Counted from the first letter of the stretch, positions 44,364 to 53,216 are shown. The stretch: DNA of 64,000 bases from Nocardia sp. SYP-A9097 (GCF_009649815.1 NZ_WJIC01000025.1:1-64000), one strand, 5' to 3'. A program made the numbers and translations. The notes: generated by a model not told the origin, from the sequence alone.

Positions 44364-44927
44364 ATGCGAATCGAGGTACCGACCGTGCCCTCAACCGACA
44401 AGACCGGCGCCACCAACCGGCCCAGTACCGAAGCGCAACCCGACCAGCTGTGCAGCAGCCTGACCAGCGACTGGGGACTTCGTCCCGTGCGCTCGGCATA
44501 TCTGTCCGACTTCGTCCCCGACTCAGGCACTCACCCTGTCGCAGTACCACTTCCACAACTGCGGGAAGCAACCGCTCCCACCGAACCACCGCTTCGAATC
44601 ACCACCACGGTAATGAACGACCGCGGCAGGATAGCGACCACCACCCTGATCGAAGAAATGGGTTGGCCTCAGCGACAACCGATCTCGATCACGCTGCACA
44701 ACCAACTCATCCACATCCACACCACCCCTGGCGACAGCAACCACCGGGTCGACGCGCGACGGCACATCCTGCTCCCCGCAACCATCCGCACACAAGCGCG
44801 ACTTCATGCCGGCGACCGCCTCCTGCTCGTCGCCGACCCGGAATGCGAATTCCTTCTCGTCTACCCACCCGCCGCGCTGTCGACCCTTCTCCGCACCGCC
44901 AGCCCGAACCTGTGGCCATCACGATGA
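44364..44927 (+). CDS. AbrB/SpoVT-like swapped-hairpin protein coupled to integrase
   Basis: 187 residues. The C-terminal part has the AbrB/MazE-type fold pattern: RHILLPATIRTQARLHAGDR followed by LLLVADPECEFLLVYPPAAL (residues 130-172). An unknown domain of about 120 residues precedes it. Its stop overlaps the integrase start (ATGA at 44924-44927), so the two proteins are made together; an excisionase-like or integrase-regulating role is a reasonable inference. The AT-rich stretch 44200-44225 just upstream is the likely promoter. Confidence 0.7.
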   Translation: MRIEVPTVPSTDKTGATNRPSTEAQPDQLCSSLTSDWGLRPVRSAYLSDFVPDSGTHPVAVPLPQLREATAPTEPPLRITTTVMNDRGRIATTTLIEEMGWPQRQPISITLHNQLIHIHTTPGDSNHRVDARRHILLPATIRTQARLHAGDRLLLVADPECEFLLVYPPAALSTLLRTASPNLWPSR

Positions 44928-45964
44928 GCAACGCCGAAATCGATGCCGCCAGACTACTTCTCCGAAATCTGGGCATCCGACCCGAAGACCTCCTCACCGC
45001 CACAGCGACAAACCCGCCACCCACCTTCGGCGAATACATCCCGCGCCTGGAAAAACTCGTCACCGCGGGCACCCTGCGCACCTACCGCCCCTACTGGCAA
45101 CGCATCCAAACCCAATGGCCCGACCGCAGAATCAACGAACCCACCACCACCGAACTCCAGCAGCTCGTCGAGGACGCACGCCGACAAGCCCTTGTGCGAC
45201 GCAACTCGCGAGATGGACGCTCGGCCGGCGAACACATGGCTGGCGCCATCCGTAGCCTCTATCGCCACGCCCGAAACGACGGCTATATCCACCCCAGCAC
45301 CAACCCCGCCGACACCGTCGACAGCCCCCGTCGGGCACCCAGCCCACGCACCTCACTGAGCCACCGCCAACTCCAGCAGATCGTCCACACTGTCGAAACC
45401 ACCGGCAACGACCCCGAACTCGACAGCCTGATCCTGCGACTACACCTCGAAACCGCATGCCGCCGCAGCGGAGCCCTCGCCCTGCGCCCCATCGACCTCG
45501 ACTACGACGACTGCCTGATCTGGCTACGCGAAAAGGACCAATCCGACCGCTGGCAACCCGTCTCCCCCACTCTCATGCACGCCCTCGCCGAACACAGCAA
45601 ACGCAGCCAACACCCAGAACAGCAACTACTTCGCTACCACGATGGCCGCCCCATCACCGACCGCCGCTACGACCACATCTGGGACCGCGTCGGCAAACAC
45701 CTCCCCTGGGCCGCCACCCTCCAGATCACCGCGCACTGGCTCCGCCACACCACCCTCACCTGGGTCGAACGCCACTGCGGCTACGCCGTCGCCCGCGCCT
45801 ACGCCGGCCACCGCGAACCCACCCGATCCGACGGCCCCACACTCACCTACGTCCGCGCCTCACTCCCGGAAGTCGCTGCAGCACTCGCCCTTCTAACCGG
45901 TGAGCCACACCCACTCGCCGACACACAGCCAACCCCATACCCCGCCCACAGACAAAGGAGTTGA
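44924..45964 (+). CDS. Tyrosine-type site-specific integrase
   Basis: 346 residues: N-terminal SAM-like core-binding domain (TFGEYIPRLEKLVTAGTLRT), then the catalytic domain. The active-site residues are Arg in ETACRRSGALALRP, HxxRH in TAHWLRHTTL, His in YAGHREPTR, and nucleophile Tyr in TYVRASL, so all are present. It cuts and joins DNA at the tRNA-Leu attachment site. The 3' end is 79 bp from attR. Codon use is unusually C-ending even for this genome. Confidence 0.93.
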   Translation: MSNAEIDAARLLLRNLGIRPEDLLTATATNPPPTFGEYIPRLEKLVTAGTLRTYRPYWQRIQTQWPDRRINEPTTTELQQLVEDARRQALVRRNSRDGRSAGEHMAGAIRSLYRHARNDGYIHPSTNPADTVDSPRRAPSPRTSLSHRQLQQIVHTVETTGNDPELDSLILRLHLETACRRSGALALRPIDLDYDDCLIWLREKDQSDRWQPVSPTLMHALAEHSKRSQHPEQQLLRYHDGRPITDRRYDHIWDRVGKHLPWAATLQITAHWLRHTTLTWVERHCGYAVARAYAGHREPTRSDGPTLTYVRASLPEVAAALALLTGEPHPLADTQPTPYPAHRQRS

Positions 45965-46473
45965 CTCGATACCACCCACTACGCTTCGATAACTACGAAT
46001 TACCTTAATCACCCAAATGTGACACCCATACGACATGCAAGGCGTTCAAGTCCCGCCTCGCGCACCACTCGAACACCCTTTTCCGTCACCCACGACGGAA
46101 AAGGGTGTTCGAACTTTTCACGGGCCCCTCGGGCATCCAGCACCCGATCAGCAACACCGATCGCCTTGTAGACCAACTCCTGTCAAGCTGCAGGTTGCGC
46201 CTCGACCACGATCTAGGTTTCCCGACGCCCAGCGCATGCGATACCCGGCGCTGGCTGGCCACCACCTTCACCAGCCACCTGCTCGAACGGGCAACCTGCA
46301 TGCCCCGGCATCCGTCGCGTTTCGATTGCCCTCACACACCAATCGGCGTCACCGACAACGACTGTGCGGGTTCGAGTCCGCATCACGCATCACTCGAACA
46401 CCCTTCTGCGTCACCCATGACGCAAAAGGGTGTCTCGAGCCTCTCGGAGCCCCTGGCATACCCAGCAACACGC
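45965..46473. other. Right island junction and post-tRNA flank
   Basis: No gene. It contains attR (46044-46083), a copy of the tRNA terminator (46070-46118), and a second tRNA-3'-end-like block (46366-46402, GTGCGGGTTCGAGTCC then TCACTCGAACACCC) about 327 bp further, mirroring the left end. Confidence 0.75.
46044..46083. repeat. attR: 40-bp direct repeat of the tRNA-Leu 3' end
   Basis: Identical to 29063-29102. The upstream tRNA half is missing, so this is the truncated copy left by integration and the boundary of the island. Confidence 0.88.
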
Positions 46474-47037
46474 TCAATTAGCTTCGACCACCTCGCGCAG
46501 CGTACGGAATTCCGAGGCCAGGGCGTCGAGGGTGTAGTGGGCGTTGAGCCCGCTGGGGTTGGGCAGCACCCATACCGCTGTCTCACCGATCCGCTCGGAT
46601 TGAGGGCCGATCGTGGTGCGTGGACGACCGAAGGCCGTGCGGTAGGCGCCGATACCGAGTACGGCCAGTACTCGGGGTTGATATCGCTCGACCCGATCGA
46701 CCAGGGCGCGGCCGCCCGCGCGCAGTTCGTCAGCCGTCAGTTGCTCGGCTTTGGCGGTCGTGCGTGCGGCCACATTCGTGATCCCCAAGCCCAGCCCGAG
46801 CAGTGCATGCTGTTCGTCCGGGCGCAGTTGGCGCGGGGTGAAGCCGGACCGATGCAATACCGGCCAGAACCGATTTCCCGGACGCGCGAAGTGAAATCCG
46901 GTGGCCCCGGACCACAGGCCCGGATTGATTCCGCAGAACAGCACACGCAAGTCGGGCCCGATCACATCGGGAAGCGTCTTGTCCTGTGCCGCGGCCAGAT
47001 CCGCGGGTGACGGCCGAGCTGAGGAACCAGAACCCAT
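46474..47037 (-). CDS. mug: G/U mismatch-specific uracil/thymine DNA glycosylase
   Basis: 187 residues of the MUG/TDG family. LFCGINPG is motif A with the catalytic Asn (GINPG) and VLPNPSGLNAHYT is the DNA-intercalation motif (NPSGLN). HFARPGNRFWPVL and GLGITNVAARTTAKAEQLT are also family-typical. It removes U or T from mismatches in base-excision repair. ATG at 47037. It is the first intact chromosomal gene to the right of the island. Confidence 0.92.
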   Translation of the reverse strand: MGSGSSARPSPADLAAAQDKTLPDVIGPDLRVLFCGINPGLWSGATGFHFARPGNRFWPVLHRSGFTPRQLRPDEQHALLGLGLGITNVAARTTAKAEQLTADELRAGGRALVDRVERYQPRVLAVLGIGAYRTAFGRPRTTIGPQSERIGETAVWVLPNPSGLNAHYTLDALASEFRTLREVVEAN

Positions 47038-47665
47038 TCCCTGAGTCTGCCGGGCGCTCGGCCGACCATGTGCCGCAGGGCTCGGCGACACAGCCAAAGC
47101 AGAACCAGACGTTCTCGGTAGAGCTCCTGCTGGCGGCACGGATAGAGAATCAGGGCCAGCACTGGATCGCCAGCGCAGCCACCCGCTCGAGTTCCTCCCG
47201 GCTCGCGCCGTCGCGAGCGGACTGGGAAATTCCCTGCAGCACCGCGCACGTATAACGGGCCAGCGACTCCGCATCAGTGTCCGGGGACAGGATGCCCGCG
47301 TCGATGTCGGCCCGAATGCGGGTTCCGGAGTCGATCTGGCCCTACACCACCGATGCCCTTGTTGTATACGACGACCTGGCCACCATCCGTACGTGAGCGC
47401 TGTCGCATCAGGCCCGCCGCGTCGTCGGGGCAAACCTCGTCAATGCCGCGGCCTGCTCGGCGTACTGGTGGCGTGGGATCTTCGGCAACCTTCCGCTGCC
47501 ACTCGGTGCGGCAGGATACGAAGGCTCAATCGTCATCGTCGGCCTCAATGGCCCACGCCTGCTGCGAATTCCGCATGGCGGCGCGCTATCGACTGAGATG
47601 CTGGGGCGCCGACCGCTAGGCCATCTGACACGTGCCGCATGCGTGCACGAACGATCGACTGGGTA
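47038..47665. other. Degraded region between mug and LuxR gene
   Basis: Apart from the TetR tail (47150-47341), no gene is supported. A plus-strand frame over 47398-47690 reads ARRVVGANLVNAAACSAYWW and looks faintly coding but has no start and no recognised family. Probably several gene remnants. Confidence 0.45.
47150..47341 (-). pseudogene. TetR regulator C-terminal remnant
   Basis: 64 codons read GQIDSGTRIRADIDAGILSP, DTDAESLARYTCAVLQGISQ, SARDGASREELERVAALA, ending QCWP and TGA. This is the standard C-terminal end of TetR proteins (last helices of the C-domain). A TAG stop directly precedes it in frame and the DNA-binding domain is missing. Confidence 0.7.
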
Positions 47666-50380
47666 TCAGGCGGTCGTATCTTCCTCTGTCGGTAGCAGTC
47701 CGGCGAGGTCGGCGCGGGCGCTCACGCCGAGTTTGGGGAAGATCCGATGCAGGTGGGTGCTCACGGTTCTGTGGGATAGGTAGAGCCGCTGGCCGATTTC
47801 GCGGTTGGTCAGGCCCTGGGCGGCCATGCGGGCGATGCTCAGCTCGTGCGGAGTGAGTCGATCGCGGGCGGCCGGATCACGGTTCGGGCTGGATTCGCCG
47901 GCACTGCGCAATTCCAGCCGGGCGCGGTCGCTCCAGGCAGTGAATCCGAGTGCGTCGAAAGTCTTTTTGGCCGTGCGTAAATGGGTGCGGGATTCGACGG
48001 CTCGGCGCTGGCGGCGCAGCCATTCGCCGTACGACAGGTGAAGTCGGCCGCGCTCGGCGGGCCAGGCGGTCAGGTCCGCTTCGAGTGCGGCGGTGAAATG
48101 TGTTTCGGCGGAATCGGTTTCCAGGAGAGCGTGCGCGTATCGCCATCCGATGTGCACGATGGGCGAGGGAGTGGCGGCTACGACCGATTCCATCTCGTGC
48201 AGCAGTTCTCGTAGTGCGTCAGGCTGTCCGGCGCGGGTCGCCGCATCGGCGAGTTCGGCTATGACGCAGGCCCGCAGCGAGAGTGAGTACGAAGGGTCTC
48301 GTGGATCGTAGATTCGGCGTAAGTCGGCGAAGGCGTCGTCGTATCGGCCCTCGCCGAGGGCCGCGAGCCCGCGGGCGAGCTGGACCATGCCCAGGATGGG
48401 GCGGGCGCCGGAGGCGAGCCCGATCTGTTCGGCCTGGCCCGCCAGGACCACGGCGCGTGGGTAATCCCCTTGGAGCGCGGCGATTTCGCCCTCGATGGCG
48501 GTGGCCAGCCCATGCACGAAGGGCTGGCGGGTTTCGCGGGCGAAAGCGGCGGCTTCGTTCGCCGCGGCCGCCGCGGCCGCGAGATCACCAAGCCGGGTCA
48601 GACTGCACGCCTGTACGGTCAGCGCGCGGGGCAGCAGGCCGAGCTGCCCGGTGGCGCGCAGGCCCGGCGCGGCCGCGCCGGAGAAATGTACGGCGAGGTC
48701 GTAAGCACCCACCTGATGTGCCGCACTACCCAGCAGTCTGTCGATCTGCGGATTACGACCGGAGTCCGAGACCAAGGCGTGCAGCCGGTCCAGGACCTGT
48801 GCGCCGCGTTCGAACGGGGCGACCCAGGCGGAGACCGCGACCAGGCGCGGGTCGTCCTCGGGAACGGGAAGCGCGTCGGCGATCGCGAGCAGCCGGTGGC
48901 GGGTGTCCGCACCGGGTTCGGTCCAGAAGCAGCGCATGGCCGCGCCCCACAGGATCCGCATCGCCGCGTCAGGGTGCCCGTCGGCGGCGACCGAGGTCGC
49001 CAGCGTCGCCAATTCAGCTATGCGTGAGGGGTTTTCGCGGACACCGTCTTCGAATCCACTGAGCAGCCAGGCCGCGGTCGCGTCATGTCGAGGTGTAGTG
49101 GGGATCGCGCGAGCGGCGACCACGAGTCGTTCGGCGGCATCGCGCCGACCGGACTCGACGGAGAGTTCGGCGGCGCGCAGCAGACGATCCACGCGTCGAA
49201 CCGGGTTGTCGCTGAGTTCGGCGGCACGCTCCTGCGCGGCTATGGCACCGCTGCTATGGCGAGCTCTGTCCGCGACCTCGTCAAGTTCGCGTGCTACCTG
49301 TTCGTCAGGACCCACTGCGGCGGCCGCCCGCTGCCAGGCATACCGATCCGGATACCCGGTGAGGACGCCGGCCAGCGCGTGGTGGGCACGGGCACGCTCG
49401 TCGGCCGTCGCAATCAAGGTCAGGGCGGATCGCATCAAGGGATGCCGGAAGGTGACGGTGCCCGGCCCGAGGGTGAGCAGCCGGGCATCGACCGCAGGTG
49501 TGAAGATCTCGGATTCAGCGGGACCATCGAGGAGAACGCCGGTGGCGGAAAGCGTTTCGTCGATCGAGTCGCTGTCGTTGAGGGCGACGACGAGCAGTGC
49601 GGTCCGGGTGGAGGCGGGTAGCGTTGCACTACGCGCGGTGAAGGCACGTTCGAGCCGTTCGGTCAGCGGCAGCGTCGCGGGGAGTTCATCGAGATCACCG
49701 GCAACGGTCGGCAATTCGGTCAGCGCGAGCGGATTACCGCGGGCCGCGTCCAACAGCCGCGACCTAAGCACTGCGGGCAAATCGGGCGCGGCGTGGTCAA
49801 GCAGCGCGGCCGCGTCGTCCTCGGACAACGGTTCGAGCCGCATCGGATTCAGCTCCGCATCCGCCAGCGGTGTGTCCATCCCCTCGCGTACGGTCGCGAT
49901 CAGCGCGATCGGTTCGGTGTCGATGCGGCGGGCGATGAACGCCAGTACCTCCGCGCTGGCGGAGTCCAGCCAATGCGCGTCCTCTGCGACGATCAGCAGC
50001 GGTCGCTCGCCCGCCGCATCGGTAAGCAGCGTCAGCGCCGCGAGGCCAAGCAGGTACACGGTGGGTTCACCGTCGCTGTCCGACAGTCCCAAAGCGGTTG
50101 CGAGCGTGTCGTATTGCCGTGCCGGCAACCCATCGAACGCCTTCCGCAACGGATAGACCAGCCGGTGCAGTCCGGCGTAAGCGTAGTTCTGTTCAGCCGC
50201 TACTCCGGCGGTCCGCAGCACCTTGAACCCCGCCGCGGCGGCGGTCGCGATCGTTGCTTCCACCAGCGCCGACTTCCCGATTCCGGCCGCACCCTGAATC
50301 AGGACCCCACCGTGCTCCTGCGGGCCATCGACCAACACACCCAGATTCTTCAGCTCGGCTTCTCGCCCGAACAGCGGCAT
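47666..50380 (-). CDS. Large ATP-binding LuxR-family regulator (LAL), copy 1
   Basis: About 904 residues. N-terminal AAA-type ATPase with Walker A QGAAGIGKSALVEA (near 30) and Walker B LLIVAEDAHWLDSAS (near 130). A long helical TPR-like middle follows, then a C-terminal LuxR HTH: LTPHELSIARMAAQGLTNRE followed by IGQRLYLSHRTVSTHLHRIF. LAL proteins bind an inducer through the middle region and activate transcription. The start at the MPLFGRE Met has GGAAGGGG upstream and matches copy 2; a GTG 26 codons earlier is also open. It is about 60% identical by eye to copy 2 at 54474. Confidence 0.92.
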   Translation of the reverse strand: MPLFGREAELKNLGVLVDGPQEHGGVLIQGAAGIGKSALVEATIATAAAAGFKVLRTAGVAAEQNYAYAGLHRLVYPLRKAFDGLPARQYDTLATALGLSDSDGEPTVYLLGLAALTLLTDAAGERPLLIVAEDAHWLDSASAEVLAFIARRIDTEPIALIATVREGMDTPLADAELNPMRLEPLSEDDAAALLDHAAPDLPAVLRSRLLDAARGNPLALTELPTVAGDLDELPATLPLTERLERAFTARSATLPASTRTALLVVALNDSDSIDETLSATGVLLDGPAESEIFTPAVDARLLTLGPGTVTFRHPLMRSALTLIATADERARAHHALAGVLTGYPDRYAWQRAAAAVGPDEQVARELDEVADRARHSSGAIAAQERAAELSDNPVRRVDRLLRAAELSVESGRRDAAERLVVAARAIPTTPRHDATAAWLLSGFEDGVRENPSRIAELATLATSVAADGHPDAAMRILWGAAMRCFWTEPGADTRHRLLAIADALPVPEDDPRLVAVSAWVAPFERGAQVLDRLHALVSDSGRNPQIDRLLGSAAHQVGAYDLAVHFSGAAAPGLRATGQLGLLPRALTVQACSLTRLGDLAAAAAAANEAAAFARETRQPFVHGLATAIEGEIAALQGDYPRAVVLAGQAEQIGLASGARPILGMVQLARGLAALGEGRYDDAFADLRRIYDPRDPSYSLSLRACVIAELADAATRAGQPDALRELLHEMESVVAATPSPIVHIGWRYAHALLETDSAETHFTAALEADLTAWPAERGRLHLSYGEWLRRQRRAVESRTHLRTAKKTFDALGFTAWSDRARLELRSAGESSPNRDPAARDRLTPHELSIARMAAQGLTNREIGQRLYLSHRTVSTHLHRIFPKLGVSARADLAGLLPTEEDTTA

Positions 50381-50602
50381 GACGCCCGCCCCTTCCGGCC
50401 CCAACCTGTTTGCCGGCCTCACCGTGACCCTACCGAAGCGGGATAGTTGCTGGCTCACCGTCGAGGGCGCGGCGCGATAAAGACTCCACGGTCAGTGCCA
50501 CATGCAGGATGATAATGTGGTCGCGTGCTCATCGACGAGGTCGACAGACTGTAGCCGCCAGTCGAAGGCGGCGTCCCCGATTCACATTCTCCTTTCACTC
50601 GA

Positions 50603-50665
50603 ATGTGTCTTTCGCGTGCTCTATTGAGCGCGGACGCTGTTGCGTGCACCCTCACCTGCGCCTGA
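50603..50665 (+). CDS. Possible leader peptide upstream of ABC-F
   Basis: The 20-codon frame from ATG 50603 reads MCLSRALLSADAVACTLTCA and then TGA. It ends 130 bp before the ABC-F start. There is no good ribosome site, so it may be chance or a leaderless uORF. ABC-F resistance genes are often controlled by translation of such leaders. Confidence 0.25.
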   Translation: MCLSRALLSADAVACTLTCA

Positions 50666-50766
50666 TCGGTTGCCACCTGCCCTGATCCGGCGTGGTCCGT
50701 TGCCGGTGCCCGCTGCGCCCGCCTGCCTTCGCCTGCTGCTCGAGACCTGTCTCATATCTCGCAGCC

Positions 50767-50780
50767 GCTCGTTCGCGAGC
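50767..50780 (+). promoter_or_regulatory. UUCG-loop hairpin at the ABC-F ribosome site
   Basis: GCTCG-TTCG-CGAGC is followed at once by AGGAAGAG, the ribosome site of the ATG at 50796. Part of the leader could pair with it to modulate translation. Confidence 0.45.
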
Positions 50781-50795
50781 AGGAAGAGCCGACTC

Positions 50796-52391
50796 ATGTC
50801 TGCATCCACACATTCAGCGATCACCCTGCGGAACCTGACCTTCGAATGGCCCGACGGTGTCCTCGCACTGCACGGCGTCAACGGCGCCTTCACAAGCGGG
50901 CACACCGGTTTGGTCGGCCGCAACGGCGCCGGCAAGTCGACACTGTTGCGCCTCATCGCGGGAGTTCTCACACCGACCTCCGGACGCGTCGAAACCACCG
51001 GCGAAGTGGGCTATCTCCCGCAGACGCTCACTCTCGACCGCGACACCACCATCGCGCAATTACTCGGAATCGCAAGCACACTCGCGGCCCTGCGCGCAGT
51101 CGAGGCAGGCGAGGTCGATGAGGTGTTGTTCGAAACAATCGGTGACGATTGGGATATCGAATCCCGCGCCGACGAAGCGCTACACGAGATCGGGTTCAGC
51201 GCAGCCGATCTCGACCGCAAGGTCGGTGAGATCTCCGGTGGTCAGGCGGTTCTCATCGCGATCACCGGACTGCGGATCCAACGCAAGCCGATCACCCTGC
51301 TCGACGAGCCGACGAATAATCTCGACCGCGAAACCCGCGCCGCACTGGCCGGATTCGTGGATTCGTGGCCGGGCACCCTGGTTGTGGTCAGCCACGATCT
51401 CGAACTGCTCGAGCATATGGATGCCACCGCGGAACTGCACGGCGCGACCCTGGAGACGTTCGGTGGACCCTACAGCGCTTGGCGGCAGTACATCGAGCAG
51501 GAACAGGCCGCGGCTCAGCAGGCGGCTCGCACCGCCGAGCAGGCGTTGAAAGTCGAGAAACGGCAACGCATCGAGGCCGAGATCAAACTGGCCAGGCGTG
51601 AGCGCACGGGCAAGGCGACACAACAGAACGGCGGCATCCCACGAATCCTGGCCGGCAACCGCGCCAGCAAGGCGCAGGGGTCCGCCGGAACCATGCGCAC
51701 CACTCTCGACGCCAAAGTGCGTGCGGCCCAGGATGTTCTGGATACTGCGGCTACCAGGGTCCGCCGCGAGGAACACATCCATCTCAACCTGCCCGATCCC
51801 GATGTGCCACGCAGCAGGCGGATCGCGGAACTGCGTGACGGCGACCGCACCATCGTCATCCAGGGACCGGAACGAGTCGCCCTGATCGGCCCCAACGGTT
51901 CCGGGAAATCCACGCTGATCGAGAACCTCCTCGATGGTCGTGATCCACGACGCGGCACCTTGTACACCGACCGCGTGGGATATCTCCCGCAACGCCTGGA
52001 TGGCCTCGATGACCAACTCGGCGCGCTGGAGAACATTCATGCGGTGGCCGCCTCCACACCGCCCGCCACCATCCGCAATCAGCTGGCCCGGCTGCTGCTG
52101 CGCGGGGACAGTGCCGAACGGCCCGTTTCGACTCTCTCCGGCGGTGAACGCTTCCGAGTCTCCTTGGCCCGCTTGCTATTTGCTGATCCCCCAGCCCAGC
52201 TGGTGATCCTCGACGAGCCGACCAACAATCTCGATATCGCCACCGTCGATCAGCTCGTCGCAGCCTTGGCCGAATACCGCGGCGCGCTCCTGGTCGTGAG
52301 CCACGACTATTCGTTCCTACGCAGGATCGGGATCGATACGGTCGTCGAACTCGATTCCGAGGGCCGCGTTCAGCCTCGTGGGTCCCTGTAA
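50796..52391 (+). CDS. ABC-F family ATPase (ribosome-associated / antibiotic resistance type)
   Basis: 531 residues with two ABC domains and no membrane segment. NBD1 has Walker A GRNGAGKST (near 45), signature EISGGQAVL (near 148) and LLDEPTNNLD. NBD2 has Walker A GPNGSGKST (near 368), signature TLSGGERFRVSLARLLF and VILDEPTNNLD. The interdomain linker (residues 225-330) is a charged helical hairpin (EQALKVEKRQRIEAEIKLAR), the arm that reaches the peptidyl-transferase centre. ABC-F proteins remove antibiotics or stalled peptides from ribosomes. ATG 50796 is chosen for AGGAAG upstream. A mini-LuxR gene follows 33 bp later, probably in the same operon. Confidence 0.92.
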   Translation: MSASTHSAITLRNLTFEWPDGVLALHGVNGAFTSGHTGLVGRNGAGKSTLLRLIAGVLTPTSGRVETTGEVGYLPQTLTLDRDTTIAQLLGIASTLAALRAVEAGEVDEVLFETIGDDWDIESRADEALHEIGFSAADLDRKVGEISGGQAVLIAITGLRIQRKPITLLDEPTNNLDRETRAALAGFVDSWPGTLVVVSHDLELLEHMDATAELHGATLETFGGPYSAWRQYIEQEQAAAQQAARTAEQALKVEKRQRIEAEIKLARRERTGKATQQNGGIPRILAGNRASKAQGSAGTMRTTLDAKVRAAQDVLDTAATRVRREEHIHLNLPDPDVPRSRRIAELRDGDRTIVIQGPERVALIGPNGSGKSTLIENLLDGRDPRRGTLYTDRVGYLPQRLDGLDDQLGALENIHAVAASTPPATIRNQLARLLLRGDSAERPVSTLSGGERFRVSLARLLFADPPAQLVILDEPTNNLDIATVDQLVAALAEYRGALLVVSHDYSFLRRIGIDTVVELDSEGRVQPRGSL

Positions 52392-52424
52392 ACGCACTCT
52401 GGAAAACGAAGGGAGCGAACGACA

Positions 52425-53216
52425 ATGGACTCACCCGTGGTGCGAAGGATTGGTCAGGCCGTTGAGCGGCAACACCTCTCGGCATTCGTGACGGCTGGCA
52501 CCGGGGCATCCCTGGTCCTGCACGGCGATGCCGGAACCGGTAACAGCGACTTGCTCGACCATGCGATCGACCTCGCGGTTCGGAATGGGCACACGGTGGT
52601 CCGGGCCATCGGGGTGGAGGCGGAACGCGAACTCCCGTACGCGGGATTGCATCAGTTCCTGTACCCGCTACAGCCGTATGCCGAGCGGCTCGACGCACGC
52701 GACCGCGCCGTCTTCGACGCGGCCTTCGGACAGCAGGTCGAAACCCCACCGTCGATCATGACGTTGGGGATCGCCGTGCTGAACCTGTTGTCGGCGACAG
52801 CATCGGACCGGCCGCTGCTGTTGGTGCTCGACAATGGCCACTGGTTCGACGATGCCAGCGCCGACGTCTGCGGCTTCGTCGGCCGTCGGCTGAGCGGAAG
52901 CTCGGTGAAACTGCTGATTGCCCTGCGCGCCGATATCGGATCGCGGTTCGACAGCTCGGCTCTGCCGGAACTACGGGCCACGGGCATCAGCCCGCCGGAC
53001 ACCCTGCCGGGTCCGCTGATGCTGACCTGGCAGGAACGCCGGATCGCCGAGCTGGCCGCCGGCGGTCTCACCAACAAGGAAATCGGTGGACTGCTGTACC
53101 TGTCGCCGCGAACGGTCAGTTCCCATCTGTACCGGATCTTCCCGAAGCTGGGGATCACGACGCGGGCGGCGCTGCGTGATGCGCTGGACGGTCAGCGCGA
53201 GGCAACCGGGGCGTGA
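52425..53216 (+). CDS. Miniature LuxR-family regulator with degenerate P-loop
   Basis: 263 residues. Residues 1-175 resemble the ATPase start of LAL regulators (VRRIGQAVERQHLSAFVTAG, YAGLHQFLYPLQPYAERLDA, LLLVLDNGHWFDDAS as Walker B). The P-loop reads GDAGTGNSDLL, with Asn in place of the essential Lys. After about 195 residues it jumps straight to a complete LuxR HTH (LTWQERRIAELAAGGLTNKE then IGGLLYLSPRTVSSHL), so the ~600-residue sensor middle of the two neighbouring LALs is missing. ATP binding is unlikely, but DNA binding should be intact. It follows ABC-F on the same strand. Confidence 0.85.
   Translation: MDSPVVRRIGQAVERQHLSAFVTAGTGASLVLHGDAGTGNSDLLDHAIDLAVRNGHTVVRAIGVEAERELPYAGLHQFLYPLQPYAERLDARDRAVFDAAFGQQVETPPSIMTLGIAVLNLLSATASDRPLLLVLDNGHWFDDASADVCGFVGRRLSGSSVKLLIALRADIGSRFDSSALPELRATGISPPDTLPGPLMLTWQERRIAELAAGGLTNKEIGGLLYLSPRTVSSHLYRIFPKLGITTRAALRDALDGQREATGA

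Larger units (their letters stand above)
29063..46083. mobile_element. 17-kb integrative genomic island at tRNA-Leu
   Basis: The island is bounded by identical 40-bp repeats (29063-29102 and 46044-46083) and has a tyrosine recombinase gene ending 79 bp before the right repeat. Inside, third-position GC and gene layout differ from the flanks, and most genes are defence or mobile-element types. There is no conjugation, replication or phage structural gene, so it is not self-transmissible as seen; it could be an integrative mobilizable element or a decayed one. The left 1.7 kb is degraded (amidohydrolase tail, transposase tail). Inside attL and outside attR, ~400 bp are further similar at roughly 80%, which points to repeated insertion at this tRNA. 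Confidence 0.85.
50381..50795. other. Divergent region and ABC-F leader
   Basis: A 415-bp stretch between the LuxR start and the ABC-F gene. It holds a GATAAT -10-like element (50511-50516), a possible 20-codon leader peptide (50603-50665) and a UUCG hairpin at the ABC-F ribosome site. No larger gene is present. Confidence 0.5.

Noticed and set aside
30858..46083. CRISPR array or Cas genes in the defence island.
   Set aside because: No regularly spaced direct repeats and no Cas motifs were seen.
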